From the NCBI RefSeq assembly GCF_001752395.1, contig NZ_MKEK01000001.1, positions 2,567,856 to 2,631,855 of the forward strand: a stretch of 64,000 bases of DNA, read 5' to 3'. Numbering within the stretch: position 1 is the stretch's first letter; the number at the start of each line of letters is the position of its first letter. Shown in pieces: positions 43,950-52,817 of this stretch. Below the pieces are notes generated by a model. That model had not been told where the DNA came from and searched no databases. It saw only the letters and a list, made by a program, of their open reading frames with translations. A program made the translations under genes and the position numbers. Source of the DNA: Rheinheimera salexigens (GTDB taxonomy: Bacteria > Pseudomonadota > Gammaproteobacteria > Enterobacterales > Alteromonadaceae).

Positions 43950-44887
43950 CAGATAAAGTGTTCGACCCCAATAGCCCCTTACACTATCCATTGCGCCGGT
44001 ATGGCATGGACCACGATTTATACAACTGGTCAATGCTAACGGATAGGCCAAAAGTGCAATGGCCTAACAATAAACCCTTAGCGGTTTGGGTGAATATTAA
44101 TTTAGAGTTTTTCCCGCTAAATCAAAAAGGTGTGCCATTTAAAGTTCCCGGTGGTATGACTATGCCCTACCCCGATTTACGCCATTATAGTCTGCGTGAT
44201 TATGGTAATCGGGTTGGCTTATTTAGAATATTAAAAGCATTAGATAAGTTTAATATCACACCGACATTTGCGGTTAATACAGAACTCGCAGTGCGTACAC
44301 CATACTTAGTGCAGTTACTAAAATCGCGTGGTAACGAAGTGTTATGTCATGGCTGGAACATGGATAGCCTGCATCACGGCAAAATGGACCGAGCCGACGA
44401 GTCTGAACTGATTTCTCGTTCGGTTAATCAATTAAGAGACTTAACCGGCCAAGCCGTAACCGGTTGGCTCAGCCCAGCAAGAAACCAAAGTCAAAACACC
44501 CTAGCGTTATTGGCTGAAAATGGCATTAGTTACTGTGCTGACTGGGTAAATGACGATATGCCCTACCGTTTTAAACAAGAGAATTTATGGGCTATGCCGC
44601 TTTCAACCGAATTAGAAGACTTTTATATACTGGGTAATAACCTACATAGTGAAGCGTCTTACGTTGAGCAAATAAACGATGCATGCGATTTTTTACTGCA
44701 AGAAGCCGCTACACAAGGTGGCCGAATGCTAACCTTAAATATTCATCCTTGGCTGCTGGGTCAACCTCATCGTATTCAGTACTTTGAACAAATATTATCG
44801 CGCTTAAGCCAGCAGCCCATTTGGAGCGCTTCGGCTAGCGATATCTTACACGCTTTTTCTGAGCAGCAGACTGTGGCGAAAAGTTAG
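43946..44887 (+). CDS. PuuE-like polysaccharide-deacetylase-family hydrolase (third copy)
   Basis: A 313-residue paralogue of the previous gene: PLAVWVNINLEFFPLNQKGV, YSLRDYGNRVGLFRILKALD, EVLCHGWNMDSLHHGKM and TGWLSPARNQSQNTLALLAE, with late MLTLNIHPWLLGQPHRIQYF. The last segment (NIHPW) is more canonical than in the second copy (PTHNY). The gene begins with ATGAC overlapping the previous stop. Having three members in one island is notable and points to a cyclic amide in the pathway. It ends before the terminator at 44940. Confidence 0.88.
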   Translation: MTDKVFDPNSPLHYPLRRYGMDHDLYNWSMLTDRPKVQWPNNKPLAVWVNINLEFFPLNQKGVPFKVPGGMTMPYPDLRHYSLRDYGNRVGLFRILKALDKFNITPTFAVNTELAVRTPYLVQLLKSRGNEVLCHGWNMDSLHHGKMDRADESELISRSVNQLRDLTGQAVTGWLSPARNQSQNTLALLAENGISYCADWVNDDMPYRFKQENLWAMPLSTELEDFYILGNNLHSEASYVEQINDACDFLLQEAATQGGRMLTLNIHPWLLGQPHRIQYFEQILSRLSQQPIWSASASDILHAFSEQQTVAKS

Positions 44888-44939
44888 TTATTTTCACGGG
44901 GCTATGGTACGTGCCTATACTTTTTAAGACAGCGCCATT

Positions 44940-44972
44940 AAAAAAAGCCCAACTTAAGTTGGGGCTTTTTTT
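44940..44972. terminator. Bidirectional terminator
   Basis: A run of A, then GCCC-AACTT paired with AAGTT-GGGGC with one bulged G, then seven T. It separates the converging deacetylase-type gene and the 45005 membrane gene. Confidence 0.85.
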
Positions 44973-45004
44973 ATGCTTTAGATATCATAGCTATATAGTA
45001 AGAC

Positions 45005-45697
45005 TTATAGTGGTTTAACGGCACCAAAGAAACCTACGGTTAAAATAATCACCCAATAACAATACGCTAAACGGCGACCAAAACGGATACTGCGCTCTAA
45101 CCTATCTTCCACTTCTTGGTTTTCACCTTCTTGGGCTAATTTACGGAATAATTCTGTCCATTCCCGCATAATAAAGCGTAATAACAGGCCGATAACTAAC
45201 GCCATAGAAAATAACAATATTTTAATCGAAAACCATTTTTGGCCATCAGCAGCATTAAACGGCCCTTCGCCCATTAATGACGCTATAGAGGCAATTGCTA
45301 AAGCCGGTATCACAAAGTAACGAATAGACTCATCCGCCTTGGTTAATTTTAAACCGGTATCTGACTCACGATAGAAAAACGCTGACCAACATAGCGCTAA
45401 CCATAAACCAAAGAAAACCCACATTCCCATTAACCATGGGCCACCGTAAGGTTGCACGCCCCATAGATTACCCATATGGAAACCTAATGGAAACAGTAAT
45501 AAAATCCCGGTACGGGCAAGAATATCAATGCGGTACGCAGTTTCCATATGGCGCTTACGTTCGCTCATCGCTAACTTACGATTAATGACATTGTAAGACG
45601 TTTGGAATACTCCCCATTCACCACCAAGCCAGTACACCATAGCCACAATATGCAGCCAACGTAGTATTGGTAATTCATACGTTACAAGAAAATCCAT
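45005..45697 (-). CDS. Six-helix membrane protein, paralogue of 12935
   Basis: A 230-residue membrane protein with about six helices. It shares the opening LRWLHIVAMVYWLGGEWGVF and the loop MSERKRHMETAYRIDILART with the 12935 protein. Candidate ligand residues are the helix-1 His and a second His in FPLGFHMGNLWG. Its long cytoplasmic loop (EWTELFRKLAQEGENQEVED then RLERSIRFGRR) is charged. Family unnamed; CopD-like proteins are the nearest resemblance. It is monocistronic, with its own box. Confidence 0.72.
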   Translation of the reverse strand: MDFLVTYELPILRWLHIVAMVYWLGGEWGVFQTSYNVINRKLAMSERKRHMETAYRIDILARTGILLLFPLGFHMGNLWGVQPYGGPWLMGMWVFFGLWLALCWSAFFYRESDTGLKLTKADESIRYFVIPALAIASIASLMGEGPFNAADGQKWFSIKILLFSMALVIGLLLRFIMREWTELFRKLAQEGENQEVEDRLERSIRFGRRLAYCYWVIILTVGFFGAVKPL

Positions 45698-45758
45698 TAT
45701 TAGGCCTTATTATTGGTTATTTCCTTGGCAGAATAATGCAGGCTATCTTGGTTCATCA

Positions 45759-45772
45759 TTGACAGAAGTCAA
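45759..45772. promoter_or_regulatory. FNR-type box before membrane gene 45005
   Basis: TTGACAGAAGTCAA, exact half-sites. Centred 68 bp before ATG 45697, with CATTAT on the minus strand (45738-45733) at the class II distance. Confidence 0.6.
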
Positions 45773-45888
45773 AAGCGGCTTTAGCCAAACAGCAGCAACT
45801 AGATGCATTGATAAAAGGCAATTGCTTAGGCAGATTTGTGATTGAAAATAATCCCCAGCCCGTTAGGTGATATTAATAAAAACCATTA

Positions 45889-45908
45889 TACTGTATTTAT
45901 ATACATGT
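45889..45908 (+). promoter_or_regulatory. LexA (SOS) box of umuDC
   Basis: TACTGTATTTATATACATGT follows the pattern taCTG-N10-CAGta, with CAT in place of CAG. It lies 12 bp before the umuD ATG, where LexA would block transcription. Confidence 0.65.
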
Positions 45909-45920
45909 ATAGAGGTTTCT

Positions 45921-46349
45921 ATGTCAGCCATTTTTATTGCTAATGCTTATAGCACCCAAAAATTAGCCATCCCCTTTTTTAGTAGTAAAATTCAAGCCGG
46001 TTTTCCGTCTCCGGCACAAGATTATATTGAACGCACCTTAGATTTAAATGAGCTATGTATTCGCCACCCTAATGCCACTTTTTTTGTTCGAGTTGAAGGT
46101 AACTCTATGATTGAAGCCGGTATTATCGAGGATGATGTATTAGTGGTTGATCGTTCAATAAAGGCCCAACATGGCGATATTGTGGTTGCTGCGGTGAGTG
46201 GTGAATTTACCGTCAAGCAACTTTGTACTAAACCTAGCTTGCAGCTTATTGCTCGCAATAAAGCTTACCCGCCTATTAGCTTAACTGAAGGCGATGAATT
46301 GGATATTTTTGGCGTAGTGACCAATGTTATTCGGCAGATAAAGCGCTAA
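45921..46349 (+). CDS. umuD: SOS mutagenesis protein UmuD
   Basis: A 142-residue S24-type serine protease homologue. Start ATG 45921 (MSAIFIANAY) follows AGAGG; a frame open from 45867 would run across the LexA box. The self-cleavage site is expected near the N-terminus (IQAGFPSPAQDY, Ala-Gly). The Ser-Lys dyad is in FVRVEGNSMIEAGI and VVAAVSGEFTVKQL. After cleavage UmuD' would join UmuC as DNA polymerase V. It is followed immediately by umuC. Confidence 0.95.
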   Translation: MSAIFIANAYSTQKLAIPFFSSKIQAGFPSPAQDYIERTLDLNELCIRHPNATFFVRVEGNSMIEAGIIEDDVLVVDRSIKAQHGDIVVAAVSGEFTVKQLCTKPSLQLIARNKAYPPISLTEGDELDIFGVVTNVIRQIKR

Positions 46350-46358
46350 TTGGCTGTG

Positions 46359-47666
46359 ATGAAAAGTAACAGTATTAAAAATAAGAGTATGCCAAGCACC
46401 ATTTTTGCCTTAGTCGATTGTAATAACTTCTATGCCAGTTGTGAAAAGCTATTTCGACCCGACTTAGCCAATACCCCAGTAGTCGTACTATCAAATAACG
46501 ACGGCTGTATTGTTGCACGTTCCAAAGAAGCCAAGCAACTAGGTATTAAAATGGGTGTGCCGTTATTTAAAGTACAAAAAGAGATGCGCCAGCATGGCAT
46601 AGTCGCGTTTTCATCTAACTATGCCCTGTATGCTGATATTTCGCAGCGGGTAATGAGCACCTTAGAAAGCTTAACCCCAGCGGTTGAAGTGTATTCCATT
46701 GATGAAGCTTTTGTCGATTTAACCGGTATTGAGCCACTGCAAAACTTGAATGATTTTGGCCTGATGCTGCGTGATAAAGTACAAAATTGGGTGGGTATTA
46801 CGGTTTGTGTCGGCATAGCGCCAAGCAAAACCTTAGCTAAACTGGCCAATTATGCGGCAAAGAAATGGCAAAAAACTGCAGGAGTGGTGGATTTAACCGA
46901 TCCCATACGCCAACGTAAACTACTCGCGTTAGTACCGGTAAATGAAGTCTGGGGTATAGGCCGTAAACTGAGTAAACGCTTAGAGCTATTAGGCATAACC
47001 ACTGCGCTACAACTTGCCGATGCAGATGCTAAGTATATTCGTCAGCATTTTTCTGTCGTCGTCGAGCGCACAGTACGCGAGCTTAATGGCGAGTCTTGCA
47101 TAGAGTTAGAGCAGGTAATACCGACCAAACAACAAATTATTAGTAGTCGCTCTTTTGGCCAGCGTATTACTTGTAAAGAACAAATGCAGCAAGCGATCAG
47201 CGAATACGTCAGCCTAGCCTGTAAAAAATTGCGCCAGCAAAAGCAAGAGGCAAAATACTTAACGGTGTTTATTCGCACTAGCGCTTTTAACCAACAACAT
47301 GACCTATTTAGTAATAGTAAAAGTATCGCCCTAGACACCCCTAGCAGCGACACCCGAGTGTTTTTAGCTAAAGCTAAGCAACTATTAGATATGTTGTGGG
47401 TTAATAATTTTAGCTATGCCAAGGCTGGTGTCATGCTGACAGATTTTTATAATCCCGGCCAACACCAACTTAACCTGTTTACAGCACCAGCGGATAAGCA
47501 ACAAGCCAACCATAAACTGATGCAGCTAATAGACAACTTAAATGCTAAACAAGATAAAACCATTTGGTTTGCTAGCCAAGGCGTGAAACAAGCGTGGAGT
47601 ATGAAGCGTGAACACCTATCGCCCGCTTACACCACTAATTGGCGTGATTTACCCATCGTAAAATAA
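46359..47666 (+). CDS. umuC: DNA polymerase V catalytic subunit UmuC
   Basis: A Y-family polymerase of about 435 residues. Core motifs: FALVDCNNFYASCEKLFRPD, VVVLSNNDGCIVARSKEAKQ, AVEVYSIDEAFVDLTG (catalytic SIDEAF) and VCVGIAPSKTLAKLANYAAK. The C-terminal little-finger domain and IKAGVMLTDF-like end are present. The start may be ATG 46359 or ATG 46389 (MPSTIFALVD, after AATAAG); TTG 46350 directly after the umuD stop is less likely. It performs error-prone translesion synthesis under SOS control, with umuD. Confidence 0.95.
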   Translation: MKSNSIKNKSMPSTIFALVDCNNFYASCEKLFRPDLANTPVVVLSNNDGCIVARSKEAKQLGIKMGVPLFKVQKEMRQHGIVAFSSNYALYADISQRVMSTLESLTPAVEVYSIDEAFVDLTGIEPLQNLNDFGLMLRDKVQNWVGITVCVGIAPSKTLAKLANYAAKKWQKTAGVVDLTDPIRQRKLLALVPVNEVWGIGRKLSKRLELLGITTALQLADADAKYIRQHFSVVVERTVRELNGESCIELEQVIPTKQQIISSRSFGQRITCKEQMQQAISEYVSLACKKLRQQKQEAKYLTVFIRTSAFNQQHDLFSNSKSIALDTPSSDTRVFLAKAKQLLDMLWVNNFSYAKAGVMLTDFYNPGQHQLNLFTAPADKQQANHKLMQLIDNLNAKQDKTIWFASQGVKQAWSMKREHLSPAYTTNWRDLPIVK

Positions 47667-47697
47667 CACTAGCTACAGTAGGTTTTGCCTAGACTAC

Positions 47698-48315
47698 TTA
47701 CTCTTTTACTTGAATTATTGCTGCGGCAAGCGATGGCCAAATCTCATCCGCAGTTTGTTGCTGCTCTGGGGTTAATTCTTGGCCAGATAACACTAAAATT
47801 TTACGGCCAATGCGAGCCGCAGACGCCGCTTGCATATCAGAGCTTTTATCACCCAGCATTAGGCTTTGTTGAGGATTGATAGCGTAGTCACGTATGGCTT
47901 GTTGCAACATACCCGCTTTAGGCTTGCGACATTCGCAATCAATATTATACGGGGCTAGGCCTTTTTCAGCATGATGTGGACAGTAATAGACGGCATCTAT
48001 TTTGATGCCCTCATCGGCAAACTGTTGCTTCATCCAGCTAGTTAATAAGGCAAACTGGTGTTCGGAATAATAACCGCGCGCAATGCCTGATTGATTAGTA
48101 ACAATAATCAGTAAATAGCCTAAAGCCTGCAGATGCCGACAAGCAGCAAAGACACCATCAATAAAATCAAAATGCTCTGGTAGATATAAATAGCCATGAT
48201 CTATATTAATCACCCCATCACGATCAATGAAGGCGGCTTTATGCAGCCCACTGGCTATTTCATCATCTACACTAGCTTGTGTTGCTATTGCTAATTTTAC
48301 ATTAGGCTCTGTCAT
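47698..48315 (-). CDS. gmhB: D-glycero-D-manno-heptose-1,7-bisphosphate 7-phosphatase
   Basis: A 205-residue HAD phosphatase. The nucleophile motif is AAFIDRDGVIN (DRDG near residue 32), the second motif VTNQSGIARGYY. The zinc-binding loop YYCPHHAEKGLAPYN then CECRKPKAGM is characteristic of GmhB, and the last motif is MLGDKSSDMQAA. It removes the 7-phosphate from heptose bisphosphate in ADP-heptose synthesis. It is the last gene of the LPS operon, and its start overlaps the GT9 stop by one base. Confidence 0.95.
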   Translation of the reverse strand: MTEPNVKLAIATQASVDDEIASGLHKAAFIDRDGVINIDHGYLYLPEHFDFIDGVFAACRHLQALGYLLIIVTNQSGIARGYYSEHQFALLTSWMKQQFADEGIKIDAVYYCPHHAEKGLAPYNIDCECRKPKAGMLQQAIRDYAINPQQSLMLGDKSSDMQAASAARIGRKILVLSGQELTPEQQQTADEIWPSLAAAIIQVKE

Positions 48316-49466
48316 TACAATCCTTGTTGTTTAATAACCGTATCCAGCATGGTTGTTACTTGTGCGATTTGAATATTAGCCATTAAATGCTCGCCCTTAA
48401 CCCGCTTGCCAAACTTTTGTTCAGCCGCTGTTTTGCCGGTTTGTTGCAATAAAGCTTGATGATAAACCTCTACTACATAATGTTGATATAAATACGGCCC
48501 GGTTCGCGCCGGATTACTATGAGCATATAAGCCTATTACCGGCGTGCCTACTGTTACCGCCATATGGGCGGGTCCGGTATCTGGCGCAATGACAACCGCA
48601 GCTGTTTTTAGTATAGCTAACAACTGCTTTAAATTGGTTTTACCCACTAAATCAACAACACTCGCTTGGGCATAACCAACAATGTCATCACGTAATTGTT
48701 GCTCCATCGCTGTTGGCCCGCCACAAAGCACCACTTGAAAGCCAAGCTTAGTGGCATAGTCAGCCACCGCGGCATAACGCTCGGCTAACCAGTTGCGCTC
48801 GGCTTTAGATGCTGCAGGGCAAATCACTAAAAAACCGCGATGGTTGTCAGCGTGACTTTTATCTCGCTTTATTCTATCTCGATTTAACTGTAACGCTTGT
48901 TCAGATTGCAGTGTTGTCTCGGCCCAAGCAATATCCGCCTCAGCTATGGGCATTTGCCATTGTGGTTTATCAGCGGCATTTTGCAAAAATGGCACGCCAA
49001 TTTTACGGGCAAAAGCGGCGAAGCCTTCTAATACATGGGCCTTACTTTGCGCCTCGATACTTTCGCGCATAAATAAACCATGCAGCTCTTTAGCCCGAGC
49101 TTTATCAAAACCTATTTTGCGTTTAGCTTTAATCACTAACGAGGCTATATTGGCCCGCAGCGCTACTTGCATATGCAATAAGACATCAAACTGTCGGCCT
49201 TGTAAGCTGTGCTGTAAATTACGATACGCCTTTAAGCCACATTTTTTATCAAAAATTATAAACTCTACGCCCGGTAAATCCTTGAGTAACATGGCCTCAA
49301 CTTTACCCAAGATCCACGTGATCTGCGCGGCAGGATAATAGCGCTGTATCGCTTGCACTGCTGCCACCGCATGGCACACATCACCAATAGCCGATAAGCG
49401 TAAAATGCAAATAGACTCTGGAGGCGTGATGGCATTCAAACCAAGTTTTGAGGAATATTGCACCAT
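48315..49466 (-). CDS. GT9-family heptosyltransferase-like enzyme
   Basis: A 383-residue GT-B glycosyltransferase of family 9. N-terminus ICILRLSAIGDVCHAVAAVQ is the hallmark. Later parts: HMQVALRANIASLVIKAKRK, then the ADP-heptose site VVIAPDTGPAHMAVTVGTPV. The KELHGLFMRESI segment is typical of WaaC/WaaF relatives. It transfers heptose or a similar sugar to LPS core in the cytoplasm. I cannot decide between a heptosyltransferase I, II or variant type. Located between hldE and gmhB. Confidence 0.88.
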   Translation of the reverse strand: MVQYSSKLGLNAITPPESICILRLSAIGDVCHAVAAVQAIQRYYPAAQITWILGKVEAMLLKDLPGVEFIIFDKKCGLKAYRNLQHSLQGRQFDVLLHMQVALRANIASLVIKAKRKIGFDKARAKELHGLFMRESIEAQSKAHVLEGFAAFARKIGVPFLQNAADKPQWQMPIAEADIAWAETTLQSEQALQLNRDRIKRDKSHADNHRGFLVICPAASKAERNWLAERYAAVADYATKLGFQVVLCGGPTAMEQQLRDDIVGYAQASVVDLVGKTNLKQLLAILKTAAVVIAPDTGPAHMAVTVGTPVIGLYAHSNPARTGPYLYQHYVVEVYHQALLQQTGKTAAEQKFGKRVKGEHLMANIQIAQVTTMLDTVIKQQGL

Positions 49467-49468
49467 CG

Positions 49469-50914
49469 TTATCCCTGAATTTTCTTAATTATGGCGCTGG
49501 TTGAACAACCATCAACAAATTGCAGTACTTTAACTTCACCACCGGCACTGATAACTTGCTCAGCACCAATAATAGTCTCAATGCTGTAATCACCGCCTTT
49601 AACTAACACATCAGGTTGCACCATTAAAATAAGTTCTAGTGGCGTATCTTGCTCGCTAGGGATATCCCCAAAAGGTAAGATCCAATCGACACTCGCTAGA
49701 CTCGCCAGTACCGTTGCTCTGTCTTGTAAGGTATTAATAGGCCGACTAGCACCTTTTAAACGTGAGATAGAGGCATCGCTATTTAAGCCCACCACTAAGC
49801 GATCACCCAGCGCTTTGGCTTGAGCTAAATAACGAACATGACCGGCATGTAAAATATCAAAACAGCCGTTAGTAAAAACAATGCGCTCGCCGTTTTGTTT
49901 GGCAAACTGAATATGCTTAAGTACTTTATCAAACGGGGTTTGATAAATGTCGCCTTGCGAAAACAGATACTTATTAATTTTAGCGGCTAATTCAGTTACC
50001 GTTACCGCAGTAGTGCCAAGTTTAGCCACAACAATACCGGCCGCTAAATTTGCCGTTTCAACTGCATGTGCTAATGGCATATCTGCGGCTAACATTGCAG
50101 CCAGCGTTGCAATTACCGTATCACCGGCACCGGTAACATCTGTCACTTCTAATACTTGTACTGGATAATGCTGGCAGTCATCCGCAGTTATCAAGGTCAT
50201 GCCCTGCTCTGAGCGAGTTAACACCATAGCGGCAATGCCAGATTGCTGCAGCATGGCACGCGCCGAACTGCAAATGGCGGCATCACTACTAACATCGCCA
50301 CCTGCGAGTTTAAATTCTGTTAAATTTGGCGTGATAATATCAGCGCCACGATACACTGAAAAATCCGCATGTTTAGGATCAACCAATACCGTTTTACCCG
50401 CCGCTTTGGCCACTTGGATCATCCTAGATACCGTATGCAAAGCGCCTTTGTTATAATCGCTCATTACCACAAAATCATAATTTGCTAATAAGCGACTAAA
50501 CTTGTCGGCTAATACTTGGCTATGTGCTGGGCTAAATTTTTGTTCAATGTCTAAGCGCACAATTTGTTGATGCCGTGAAATAACGCGCATTTTAGTGATG
50601 GTCGGTAAATCAGGCTGCGATACTAAACCTGATTCCACACCATCGGCTGCAAGCATAGCCGTTAGGCTTCTACCTTCGGCATCATCGCCAATCAAACCGA
50701 TTAGCCCCGCTTTGCCATTTAAATAGGCAATATTTCGCGCCACGTTAGCAGCGCCACCGGCGATATCTTCAATTTTATTGACATTAACTACCGGTACCGG
50801 CGCTTCAGGTGAGATTCGCTGTGAGTCGCCATTAAAGTAGCGATCTAGCATCACGTCACCCACAACTAACACGCGCGCTTTGGCTAAATTATTCAGTTTA
50901 GTGATATCAATCAT
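49469..50914 (-). CDS. hldE: Bifunctional heptose 7-phosphate kinase/1-phosphate adenylyltransferase
   Basis: A 481-residue fusion. The N-terminal ribokinase-like domain (about 1-320) has [31 protein letters not shown] and the anion hole [20 protein letters not shown]. The C-terminal nucleotidyltransferase domain (about 345-481) has [30 protein letters not shown] and a late [12 protein letters not shown]. The start at ATG 50914 overlaps the gmhA stop (ATGA), and earlier in-frame codons would lie inside gmhA. It makes ADP-heptose for LPS core. Confidence 0.96.
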   Translation of the reverse strand: MIDITKLNNLAKARVLVVGDVMLDRYFNGDSQRISPEAPVPVVNVNKIEDIAGGAANVARNIAYLNGKAGLIGLIGDDAEGRSLTAMLAADGVESGLVSQPDLPTITKMRVISRHQQIVRLDIEQKFSPAHSQVLADKFSRLLANYDFVVMSDYNKGALHTVSRMIQVAKAAGKTVLVDPKHADFSVYRGADIITPNLTEFKLAGGDVSSDAAICSSARAMLQQSGIAAMVLTRSEQGMTLITADDCQHYPVQVLEVTDVTGAGDTVIATLAAMLAADMPLAHAVETANLAAGIVVAKLGTTAVTVTELAAKINKYLFSQGDIYQTPFDKVLKHIQFAKQNGERIVFTNGCFDILHAGHVRYLAQAKALGDRLVVGLNSDASISRLKGASRPINTLQDRATVLASLASVDWILPFGDIPSEQDTPLELILMVQPDVLVKGGDYSIETIIGAEQVISAGGEVKVLQFVDGCSTSAIIKKIQG

Positions 50915-51480
50915 AAGGCTAGCTCCAAGTCTAAGGCTTCGCATAGCCAATGACCGATAAACATATGCACCTCTTGGATGCGAGCGGTTTCCTCGGATTG
51001 CACAATAATAGGCAGTTGGGCAATATCTTTAACTTTGCCGCCATCACGGCCCGTAAAGGCCACGGTATAAGCGCCCAGCTGATTAGCCGCGGCTAATGCC
51101 AGATTAATATTTTCACTTTGCCCTGAGGTGGTTAAACCAATCACTACATCTTCTGGCTTAGCCAAACCCTGAACTTGTCGCGAGAAAACCGTCGCAAACT
51201 GATAATCATTAGAGTGAGCGGTTAAAATAGAGCTGTCCGTGGTTAACGCAATAGAAGCTAAAGGCGAACGATCTAGCTTGTAGCGGACCATAAATTCTGC
51301 CGCTAAGTGTTGGCTATCCGCTGCACTGCCACCATTACCCATCCAAATAACCTTGCCACCGCGCTTTAAGCTGTTACTCACAACCGTTAATAACTGTTCT
51401 GCTTGTTGTGCATACTGCTCAACGATAGAAAAAACACTACGATGCCGCTCCAGTGCAGCAAAGTAACTAGAAGTAATCAT
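50911..51480 (-). CDS. gmhA: Sedoheptulose 7-phosphate isomerase
   Basis: A 189-residue SIS-domain protein. It contains [20 protein letters not shown], then [20 protein letters not shown] in the usual SIS order (G-TTSG.S.N), and [40 protein letters not shown] with the E and H of the active site. It converts sedoheptulose 7-phosphate to heptose 7-phosphate, the first step of ADP-heptose synthesis. The operon order is GT-B transferase, gmhA, hldE, GT9 transferase, gmhB. Start ATG 51480. Confidence 0.93.
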   Translation of the reverse strand: MITSSYFAALERHRSVFSIVEQYAQQAEQLLTVVSNSLKRGGKVIWMGNGGSAADSQHLAAEFMVRYKLDRSPLASIALTTDSSILTAHSNDYQFATVFSRQVQGLAKPEDVVIGLTTSGQSENINLALAAANQLGAYTVAFTGRDGGKVKDIAQLPIIVQSEETARIQEVHMFIGHWLCEALDLELAL

Positions 51481-51497
51481 TTATGTATTTCCATTTT

Positions 51498-52550
51498 TTA
51501 AACCGAAGAGGCTATTGGCAATGTTAATAATCGAGCAATATCGGCCAGCACTAATTGCAAGCCTGGCTGGGCTGGATATTTAACCCTAATCGGTTGTTGT
51601 AATGCCTGCTGGCATTGCTGAATAATGTGAGAGATGCTTAATTCAGAACGATAAATTAGGCCTTGATCTAAACAAGCTTGCACCCGTTTCGGCTGATCTT
51701 TAGCCACGGCGACAGCGACGATATTTTTACCCAAGACAATAGCTTGGCCCATCATATCGCCACCACCTGAAACAATAAGGTTGGCTTGCGCTAATAAGCT
51801 CATCAGTTGCTGGTTAGGCAAAGATTTAACGACTCGTACCTCAGCCGTAGAGGCTAACTCACCGGTAAAGTTAGTACCGGTAACCACTATCGCTGGTTGC
51901 GCCTTGGTTGCGACTCCAAGCGCAGCTTGATAAAACACTTCAGATGCACTTTTGCCTTGTACGGTATGGCCGCCACCGCCCGCAGCCCAAACACTAAAAT
52001 TATCAGGTTGAAGGTTTGCGAACTCTATATTGAGCGATGGCTCAGGCGCACTAAATATAGGCCCAGTAAAAATAGGCGCATCTTTATTTAGTAGCGATAA
52101 TTTAATCCGCTCCATTACCGTTAAATCACCATCAACAAACTTAAATTGGGTAATCCAATGACTATCAAGTGCCGGTAACCGATTAAAAGCAAAACCTTTA
52201 GCCCGTTTCTTTTTATGCTGGCTAATAAACACGACTTTGGCACCTAAATGCTTGGCATACCGCGCTTGCGCAGCACGGCCAGAGCAATCAAATATCACCA
52301 GATCAGGTTTAAGCTGCTTCAGTAAGGCATATACTGCGGCATTTTCTTTTGTCGCCGAATTATTTAGTAAATGACTTGGAAAAGGACAATCTGCAGCTGA
52401 TGGTGCCTGTTTATTTAAAACAAACTGAATATCTAAACTTGGCCATTGCTGTTTCAGTGCCTGGGCAATAATTAATGAGCGTATATATTCACCAATTCCT
52501 TGCGGACTGGATACAGGGATCATTAGAATTTTAGCAATTGGTTTGTTCAT
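51498..52550 (-). CDS. GT-B-fold glycosyltransferase (MurG/GT28-like)
   Basis: A 350-residue protein. The N-terminal half reads KILMIPVSSPQGIGEYIRSL, and the linker LVIFDCSGRAAQARYAKHLG. In the C-terminal half there is AAGGGGHTVQG near residue 188, and LLAQANLIVSGGGDMMGQAI with GKNIVAVAVAKDQPKRVQAC, the usual UDP-sugar site of MurG-like transferases and PseG-like hydrolases. It is the first gene of the LPS operon. It probably adds or trims an activated sugar for core or surface polysaccharide; the substrate is unknown. Confidence 0.72.
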   Translation of the reverse strand: MNKPIAKILMIPVSSPQGIGEYIRSLIIAQALKQQWPSLDIQFVLNKQAPSAADCPFPSHLLNNSATKENAAVYALLKQLKPDLVIFDCSGRAAQARYAKHLGAKVVFISQHKKKRAKGFAFNRLPALDSHWITQFKFVDGDLTVMERIKLSLLNKDAPIFTGPIFSAPEPSLNIEFANLQPDNFSVWAAGGGGHTVQGKSASEVFYQAALGVATKAQPAIVVTGTNFTGELASTAEVRVVKSLPNQQLMSLLAQANLIVSGGGDMMGQAIVLGKNIVAVAVAKDQPKRVQACLDQGLIYRSELSISHIIQQCQQALQQPIRVKYPAQPGLQLVLADIARLLTLPIASSV

Positions 52551-52817
52551 TGATAAATAGGCAGCGCTAAAGGATTTTATGAGCGTGAATTATACCTAGC
52601 AAATAATTATCAACCTGACTTTATCGCCATAACAACTAATATTTGCGGTTAGTAACAACCAACTTAAAGTAATTACTCTAAAATTTAAATTACTATTGAA
52701 AAAGCAACAAAATGGCTGAATGATAACTGAACAATAACGATTTTTAACAACTTTTTTCGAAGGGAATATTACTTAATAAGTAAAGTAATAATGACACAAA
52801 TACGATATTGCTAGCAC

